From Phycisphaeraceae bacterium (GTDB lineage Bacteria > Planctomycetota > Phycisphaerae > Phycisphaerales > Phycisphaeraceae), in NCBI GenBank assembly GCA_020851395.1, contig JADZCW010000099.1:1-11789 (forward strand): 11,789 nt of DNA. The letters run 5' to 3'. A program made the position numbers and the translations under genes. This document shows positions 7,412-11,789 of this stretch, one piece after another. The notes below the pieces were generated by a model, which was given only the letters and a program-made list of their open reading frames with translations, had not been told where the DNA came from and searched no databases. How positions within the stretch are numbered: the stretch's first letter is position 1; each line of letters opens with the position of its first letter.

Positions 7412-7930
7412 CTAGTAAACCGCGGCGCCCGAGGCGGACTGATCCGCGATCCAGATCCGCACGCCGACGATGCCATTGCTCTCGACGAGCTTGATCGTCA
7501 GCAGTTCCTGGCCCTTACGGTACCAGAGCACGGCCTGCGAACGATCGACGGACTCGGCGAACGTCCGCCAGCCATAGACCGGCGTCTGATTGCGATAGAA
7601 CTGCACGGCCTCGTTCAGGTCGGCCTGACCCTGGTAGAGGTGCTCGACCCAGCGTCGGCCGCCCGGGAGCTGCTCGGACCGGCACTTGGACCGGACCGGC
7701 ACGAACCCTTCGGGCATCGGCACGTCCGGGATCAGCGACTGCGCGGCCTGTGCCAGGCCGTCACTGATCCGTGGCGGCAGCCAAGTGCCGTCGTCCGAAA
7801 CGTTGAGCACCCTAACCTGCTTGCAGCCGAGAACCAAAGTCAGCGTAGCGGCAAGCATCACTAACCTCGCGGCTACCCGACGTCGGCCCCACAGGGCCCG
7901 CAAGCCCAGCGTGTCCATGAGGTTAATCAT
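7412..7930 (-). CDS. Lipoprotein of unknown function
   Basis: I do not recognise a named family. Seen: 172 residues from ATG 7930. An Arg-rich n-region (ALWGRRRVAAR) is followed by a hydrophobic stretch ending LTLVLGC, a lipobox with Cys36. The mature part begins with a low-complexity linker, then a compact alpha/beta-looking domain with PDVPMPEGFVPVRSK, VEHLYQGQADLNEAVQFYRN, YGWRTFAES and AVLWYRKGQELLTIKLVE. The pattern of small opening strands, helix with FY, GW, then paired strands recurs in many bacterial lipoproteins without assigned function (my recollection). Start: the frame is open to a GTG at 8041, but those residues are Pro/Ser-rich and unlike a leader. ATG 7930 and ATG 7918 both give a proper signal peptide. 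It would be the first gene of the minus-strand block, 117 bp before the YfgM-like gene, and is divergent from comM. Confidence 0.75.
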   Translation of the reverse strand: MINLMDTLGLRALWGRRRVAARLVMLAATLTLVLGCKQVRVLNVSDDGTWLPPRISDGLAQAAQSLIPDVPMPEGFVPVRSKCRSEQLPGGRRWVEHLYQGQADLNEAVQFYRNQTPVYGWRTFAESVDRSQAVLWYRKGQELLTIKLVESNGIVGVRIWIADQSASGAAVY

Positions 7931-7946
7931 GGGCACCAGTGTAGTT

Positions 7947-7955
7947 CCCCCCCCC
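7947..7955. repeat. Nine-base homopolymer C/G tract in the leader of the unknown lipoprotein gene
   Basis: Bases 7947-7955 are nine consecutive C on the plus strand, so G9 on the coding strand of the lipoprotein gene, 16 nt before its chosen ATG at 7930. It lies in the divergent intergenic region with comM (7931-8080). That region otherwise holds only a weak minus-strand box pair (TTGCGA 8049-8044, TCTATT 8025-8020) and no clear comM promoter. Confidence 0.85.
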
Positions 7956-8080
7956 GCAACCGGCAAACGGGGCAAGATGGGGGAGCAGGGTGTTGAAACC
8001 TGGGATCGGGTGGGCAGGCAATAGACACCCTTTCTATCCACAATCGCAAATCCCGGGCGGCCGTTTTAAACTCTGCCCTC

Positions 8081-9595
8081 ATGCTCGCTCAGGTCCACAG
8101 CTTCGTGCTCCAAGGCATCGACCCGATCCCCTGCGAGGTCGAGGTTGACGTGGCCAACGGTCTGCCCAAGACCACCATCGTCGGGCTGCCCGACGCGGCG
8201 GTGAAGGAATCCGTCGAGCGCGTTCGGGCGGCGATGGTCAACAGCGGGTATCCCTTCCCGGCCTCGCGATTGCTGGTCAATCTCGCCCCGGCGGATATCC
8301 GCAAGGAGGGGCCGGCCTTTGACCTGCCGATCGCGCTGGGCTTCCTGATCGCTGGGCAGGTCATCCGATCGGAGAAACACAAGGGGATGCTGTTCGCCGG
8401 CGAGTTGGCCCTGGACGGCCGGCTGCGGCCGATCAGCGGGGCGATCAACCTGGCCATCCTCGCCCAGCAGATCGGGGCCCGCGGCCTGGTCGTGCCTGTG
8501 GATAACGCGCCCGAGGCCGCGGCGGCGGGCGGCGTGGCGGTCTACCCGGCGGACACGCTGGCAAGCGTGGTGGGTTTCCTCAACGACGTGCACGAGATCG
8601 AACCACAACCGGAGCCGGACGTCGACGCGCTGCTGCAATCGGACGTGCCCGAGGTGGACTTCTCCGACGTGCGCGGGCAGGAGGCGGCCAAGCGAGCCCT
8701 GACTGTCGCGGCGGCGGGGTCTCACAACGTGGCGATGATCGGCCCGGCGGGGGCGGGCAAGACGATGATGGCCAAGGCGCTGCCCGGGATCCTCCCTCCG
8801 CTGTCGCGGGCTGAGGCGTTGGAGGTGACGCGGATCTTCTCGAGCGTGGGGCTGTGCCCACCGGGGCAGCCGCTCTTGACACGGCGGCCTGTCCGGACAC
8901 CGCACCACACGGCCAGTTCCCCCGCTGTCATCGGCGGCGGGGTCATCCCCCGACCCGGGGAAGTGAGCCTGGCTCACCACGGGGTACTCTTCCTCGACGA
9001 GATGCCCGAGTTCCCCCGCTCGGTCCTCGAGACGCTCCGCCAGCCGATGGAGGACGGATGTGTCACCATCGCCCGCGCGCACGGGGCGTTGCGCTTCCCC
9101 GCCCGCTTCATGCTCGTCGGGGCGATGAACCCCACCCCGCGCGGAGGGGACCGCCCCACCGACGAGGTGGGGCAACGCCAGATGGAGAGGTACCTATCGC
9201 GGATCAGCGGGCCGCTGATCGATCGCATCGACATCCACGTCGAGGTGTCGGCGGTGCCGTGGGAGAAGCTCAGCGGGCAGGCCAAGGGCACGTCGTCCGT
9301 GACCATGCGCCAGCGCGTCCTGGCCGCCCGGCAGGTCCAGACGCGTCGCAACGGCGGGCCGATGCACCCCAACAGCACGCTCTCGGGCAGGCAGCTCGAT
9401 CAATTGGCCAGCCTCGAACCCTCGGCCGTGCAACTGCTCCAGCAGGCGATGACGGAGCTGAAACTCAGCGCCCGGGCCTATGACAAGATCCGTCGCGTCT
9501 CTCGCACCATCGCCGACCTCGAGGAAAGCTCGACCGTCCAGGCCCATCACGTGGCTGAAGCGGTGCAATATCGGCTGCTTGATCGATCGCTCTGA
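8081..9595 (+). CDS. comM: YifB/ComM-family AAA+ ATPase (Mg-chelatase-like)
   Basis: ComM is a hexameric DNA helicase that promotes branch migration when transformed DNA recombines; YifB is the name in non-transforming species. Seen: 504 residues, the normal length. The N-terminal ChlI-like (Lon protease-type) domain begins MLAQVHSFVLQGIDPIPCEVEVD with GLPDAAVKESVERVRAA. Walker A is GPAGAGKT (221-228) and Walker B GVLFLDE with Asp306/Glu307. SRISGPLIDRIDIHVEV contains the arginine-finger region, and the C-terminal chelatase domain is LSARAYDKIRRVSRTIADLE. The start is fixed because the family begins MLA; no Shine-Dalgarno is visible. Odd: the usual NPCPCG...C-x-C loop is replaced at about 350-368 by NPTPRGGDRPTDEVG, with no cysteines, so the metal site is lost. 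It is monocistronic in appearance, divergent from the lipoprotein block and followed by a repeat element. Confidence 0.96.
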   Translation: MLAQVHSFVLQGIDPIPCEVEVDVANGLPKTTIVGLPDAAVKESVERVRAAMVNSGYPFPASRLLVNLAPADIRKEGPAFDLPIALGFLIAGQVIRSEKHKGMLFAGELALDGRLRPISGAINLAILAQQIGARGLVVPVDNAPEAAAAGGVAVYPADTLASVVGFLNDVHEIEPQPEPDVDALLQSDVPEVDFSDVRGQEAAKRALTVAAAGSHNVAMIGPAGAGKTMMAKALPGILPPLSRAEALEVTRIFSSVGLCPPGQPLLTRRPVRTPHHTASSPAVIGGGVIPRPGEVSLAHHGVLFLDEMPEFPRSVLETLRQPMEDGCVTIARAHGALRFPARFMLVGAMNPTPRGGDRPTDEVGQRQMERYLSRISGPLIDRIDIHVEVSAVPWEKLSGQAKGTSSVTMRQRVLAARQVQTRRNGGPMHPNSTLSGRQLDQLASLEPSAVQLLQQAMTELKLSARAYDKIRRVSRTIADLEESSTVQAHHVAEAVQYRLLDRSL

Positions 9596-9600
9596 TACAT

Positions 9601-9729
9601 TTCACCACGGAGATCACGGAGGACACGGAGAGGAAGCAATCAGAGAAACCATCAGATATGAATCAGCCACCGAAAAACAATCTCTGTCTCCTGGCTCGAC
9701 TCCGTGATCTCCGTGACCTCCGTGGTGAA
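9601..9729. repeat. Inverted-repeat element with arms built of CACGGAG units
   Basis: The left arm (9601-9630) consists of TTCACCACGGAG followed by two more CACGGAG-type units. The right arm (9700-9729) is its reverse complement at 27 of 30 positions. The mismatches fall in the 1-3 base spacers between units. The 69-nt centre shows only scattered self-similarity. Such CACGGAG/CACAGAG arrays are widespread intergenic repeats in environmental genomes and give spurious His/Gly-rich reading frames (general knowledge). There is no transposase, so mobility would have to be supplied from elsewhere. The left arm begins 5 bp after comM ends, and the hairpin could act as a 3' end for comM mRNA, although no T-tract follows. 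The right arm lies inside the next gene. Confidence 0.85.
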
Positions 9730-10293
9730 TGGCTGTGGTCTTTGCTGCTGATCGTGAGCATGCTGGCTGGGTGTGCCGGCAAGAAGATCGCGGCAAACAC
9801 AACAGATCCGCCGGCGGACTTCACGATCGAGGTCTATATCCACCACTTCGACGCCGACATGTCGCTCGCGACTGCATCGATGATGGGGCGAGCGGTGCGG
9901 CAGACGTCGCAGTACCTGCTCGAACCCAACCGCGACCTGCGTGCGATCATGGGGCCATGGGCGTCGGATCGCATCTACCCCCCGCCGGTGCGACGGCTGA
10001 CCTACGCGCAGTTCCAGTCGCTGTGGAAGATCATTCAGGTCAATCACCTCCTGGCGGAGCCGACGAGCCCCAACGGGCAGGTCCTGATGGATCATTTGGG
10101 CAAACGCTCCAGCGATCCGCTGGGTGTGCCTTCGCCGGCCATCCTCTATCGCGTCCGGATCCTCGCCGGCGGAAAAAGCTATGAGTTCAGCACCACGCCG
10201 CAGGAGTCGCCGCCGACGCTGGCCCTGATCGCCGAGCTGGTCAAGCTCCGCACAGAAGACCGGGCGATGCGGGACCTCTCGCCAGAACACTAA
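9658..10293 (+). CDS. Lipoprotein of unknown function, N-terminus partly repeat-derived
   Basis: I do not recognise the family. Seen: 211 residues. The leader ends WLWSLLLIVSMLAGC, a type II signal peptide with Cys39 after an LAG lipobox. The mature protein has about 170 residues and looks mixed alpha/beta: FTIEVYIHHFDADMSLATAS, an Arg-rich middle (GPWASDRIYPPPVRRLTYAQF), LYRVRILAGGKSYEFSTTP and a C-terminal helix. Odd: residues 15-24 (LRDLRDLRGE) are coded by the right arm of the CACGGAG inverted repeat, so the n-region of the signal peptide is unusually long (about 25 residues) and of repeat origin. No other ATG would leave a usable signal peptide, although a TTG just before the hydrophobic core is possible. 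No clear Shine-Dalgarno precedes ATG 9658. The next gene, sat, has its own promoter, so no operon link is evident. Confidence 0.72.
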   Translation: MNQPPKNNLCLLARLRDLRDLRGEWLWSLLLIVSMLAGCAGKKIAANTTDPPADFTIEVYIHHFDADMSLATASMMGRAVRQTSQYLLEPNRDLRAIMGPWASDRIYPPPVRRLTYAQFQSLWKIIQVNHLLAEPTSPNGQVLMDHLGKRSSDPLGVPSPAILYRVRILAGGKSYEFSTTPQESPPTLALIAELVKLRTEDRAMRDLSPEH

Positions 10294-10327
10294 ACGGTCG
10301 TCTTTTCTGGGGATTTTCACGGCCTCA

Positions 10328-10356
10328 TTGCTTGCTGAGGACGTCGCCACTATCAT
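10328..10356 (+). promoter_or_regulatory. Probable sigma-70-type promoter of sat
   Basis: TTGCTT (10328-10333) and TATCAT (10351-10356) are separated by exactly 17 bp. The -10 box matches the consensus at five of six bases and the -35 at three. Transcription would start near 10363, leaving a leader of about 64 nt before the sat ATG. The 133-bp gap between the upstream lipoprotein gene and sat contains no other feature I can support. Confidence 0.45.
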
Positions 10357-10426
10357 CGCCCGCCTCGTTCATCCGGACGAGTGTTTGTTGAACCCTGGAC
10401 CCCGAGTTTCTCGCGGAGATTGCCCT

Positions 10427-11617
10427 ATGTCCCTGCACCTGGTCGACCCTCACGGCGGCACGCTGGTCAGCCGCTTCGCCTCCCCCACTCGCGCCGCCGA
10501 GATCAAGGCCCAGGCGCCCAAGCTGCCGCGCGTCACGCTGACGGCCAAGCAGGCGTGCGACCTGGAGATGATCGCCATCGGAGCTTTCTCGCCGCTGACG
10601 GGCTTCGTCGGGCAGGCGGACTTCGTCTCGATCTGCAAGGACATGCGGCTGTCGTTGGGGAAGAACAAGGGCCTCATTTGGCCGATCCCGATCACGTTGG
10701 CGGTGGATGAGGCGACCAAGGGCAAGCTGGCCGTGGGCAAGCCGGCGGCGCTGTATCACGCTGATGGCACGCTGCTGGCGACCATCGACGTGCAGGAGAT
10801 CTACCCGCACGACAAGAAGCTCGAGATCCCCAACGTCTTCCGCACGGAAGACCCGGCCCACCCCGGCGTCGCGGCCGTGCAGGCTGAGGGTGACTGGCTG
10901 GTGGCTGGGCCGATCGAGGTCGTCACCGTCACCCCCGAGAAGGAGCCCGGCGAGCAGTTCACCGAGTACCGCCTGCCGCCGGCCAAGACGCGCGAGGCCT
11001 TCGCCCAGCGCGGGTGGAAGACGGTGGCTGCGTTCCAGACGCGCAACCCCATCCACCGGGCGCATGAATATCTGACCAAGTGCGCCCTGGAGATGACCGA
11101 CGGGCTGCTCATCCACCCGCTGGTGGGCGAGACCAAGCCCGGGGACATCCCGGCCGACGTCCGCATGGACTGCTACAAGGTGCTGATCGACAAGTACTAC
11201 AACCTCAAGCGGACGATGCTCAGCGTCATGCCCGCGGCGATGCGGTATGCCGGGCCGCGTGAGGCGGTGCTGCACGCCCTGGTCCGCAAGAACTACGGCG
11301 TGTCGCACTTTATCGTCGGCCGCGACCACGCCGGCGTGGGCACCTACTACGGCACCTATGACGCCCAGCAGATCTTCGACAACTTCGAGCCGGGCGAGGT
11401 GGGGCTGACGATCCTGAAGTTCGAGAACACTTTCTATTGCAAGAAGACCGCCGGGATGGCCAGCGACAAGACCACGAACTCCCCCCCGGAAGACCGCATC
11501 TTCCTGGCCGGGACCAAGGTCCGCGACCTGCTCAAGGCCGGGCAGCGTCCCCCCGGCGAGTTCAGCCGGCCCGAGGTGGCAGACATCCTGATCCGCTGGG
11601 CCCAGTCGGCGGGGTAA
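10427..11617 (+). CDS. sat: Sulfate adenylyltransferase (ATP sulfurylase, Sat type)
   Basis: The enzyme makes adenosine 5'-phosphosulfate and pyrophosphate from sulfate and ATP; in dissimilatory reducers and some oxidisers the reaction is used in either direction. Seen: 396 residues, typical for the homo-oligomeric Sat type and unrelated to CysD/CysN. The N-terminal PUA-like domain has LTAKQACDLEMIAIGAFSPL and GFVGQADF. The catalytic domain has the ATP-binding QTRNPIHRAH (204-213), the segment LVGETKPGDIPADVRM, and GRDHAGVG (298-305). The start is ATG 10427, with GGAG (10415-10418) 8 nt upstream; a TTG at 10328 opens the same frame but lies in the promoter. No APS kinase domain is fused, and no APS kinase, APS reductase or PAPS reductase gene is adjacent, so assimilation versus dissimilation cannot be decided here. 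It is followed after 99 bp by a GH1 gene on the same strand. Confidence 0.96.
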   Translation: MSLHLVDPHGGTLVSRFASPTRAAEIKAQAPKLPRVTLTAKQACDLEMIAIGAFSPLTGFVGQADFVSICKDMRLSLGKNKGLIWPIPITLAVDEATKGKLAVGKPAALYHADGTLLATIDVQEIYPHDKKLEIPNVFRTEDPAHPGVAAVQAEGDWLVAGPIEVVTVTPEKEPGEQFTEYRLPPAKTREAFAQRGWKTVAAFQTRNPIHRAHEYLTKCALEMTDGLLIHPLVGETKPGDIPADVRMDCYKVLIDKYYNLKRTMLSVMPAAMRYAGPREAVLHALVRKNYGVSHFIVGRDHAGVGTYYGTYDAQQIFDNFEPGEVGLTILKFENTFYCKKTAGMASDKTTNSPPEDRIFLAGTKVRDLLKAGQRPPGEFSRPEVADILIRWAQSAG

Positions 11618-11716
11618 GCCTCCCACCACGAGATCGACGCACGCCGGCAGTTTGCCCGCGAGGGGAGTTGCGGTAGCTTTACGCTCCTCTTCCGCCTATT
11701 GACGAGGGCACACTGC

Positions 11717-11789
11717 GTGGCATCCTTTCCCGCCAACTTCATCTGGGGCGCCGCCGCCTCGGCTTACCAGACCGAGGGGGCCTGGGACC
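11717..11789 (+). CDS. Glycoside hydrolase family 1 (beta-glucosidase-type), N-terminal fragment cut by window edge
   Basis: Seen: 24 codons from GTG 11717 to the right edge. They contain FPANFIWGAAASAYQTEGAW, which fits the GH1 N-terminal signature position by position (F-x-W-G-x-A-x-S-A-Y-Q-x-E-x-A). In the family this strand forms the first barrel strand, and its Gln belongs to the -1 sugar-binding site. The start has a clean ribosome site, GAGGG (11704-11708), 8 nt upstream. No signal peptide precedes the domain, so the enzyme is probably cytoplasmic. GH1 members are retaining beta-glucosidases, beta-galactosidases and relatives; the substrate cannot be told from this fragment. Bases 11618-11716 hold no convincing promoter or terminator. 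Confidence 0.9.
   Translation, partial: MASFPANFIWGAAASAYQTEGAWD

Noticed and set aside
9601..9630. CACGGAG units as a CRISPR array
   Set aside because: Units are about 7 bp with 1-3 bp spacers and an inverted partner copy; no 25-40 bp repeats or unique spacers and no cas genes.

Overview
The window is high-GC, densely coded bacterial chromosome with no tRNA, rRNA, CRISPR, phage or IS genes. The gene set is a long sigma-54 (RpoN), a YifB/ComM ATPase with a degenerate metal-binding loop, a RluA-family pseudouridine synthase with large insertions, several lipoproteins, and glycoside hydrolases at both edges. This fits a Gram-negative environmental bacterium. I lean towards Planctomycetota, perhaps Phycisphaerae, but that is inference from gene style and no marker here proves it.

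Layout: 1-1531 (minus) is a glycoside hydrolase family 2 enzyme whose C-terminus lies beyond the left edge. Divergent from it, 1736-2368 (plus) is recR, interrupted by one in-frame TGA. rpoN (2459-4030) and a PduO-type cobalamin adenosyltransferase (4056-4622) follow on the plus strand. Next is a minus-strand block read from 7930 down to 4663: a lipoprotein of unknown function, a YfgM-like membrane protein, the RluA-family synthase and a small coiled-coil lipoprotein. Divergent from that block is comM/yifB (8081-9595, plus). It is followed by a 130-bp inverted-repeat element built of CACGGAG-type units, which runs into the signal-peptide region of a second unknown lipoprotein (9658-10293). Then come a recognisable promoter, ATP sulfurylase (sat, 10427-11617), and the first 24 codons of a GH1 beta-glucosidase-type gene (11717 to the right edge).

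Most of the window is ordinary core metabolism and information processing: recombination repair, sigma-54 transcription, B12 activation, rRNA modification, DNA uptake/recombination and sulfate activation. Saccharide-degrading enzymes flank it.

The strongest anomaly is in recR. The TGA at 1916-1918 falls exactly on the first of the four zinc-finger cysteines, the flanking frame is continuous, and everything else in the protein is conserved. It is either a nonsense mutation or base-call error (TGC or TGT to TGA), or a recoded UGA giving a U/C-x-x-C motif. The local RNA folds but does not meet the usual bacterial SECIS geometry, so recoding is the less likely reading. I see no clear novel multi-gene system here. 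Secondary points are the cysteine-less loop of ComM, the (GGGGGC)4 tract in the end of the pseudouridine synthase gene, and the repeat element that has become part of a lipoprotein's N-terminus.
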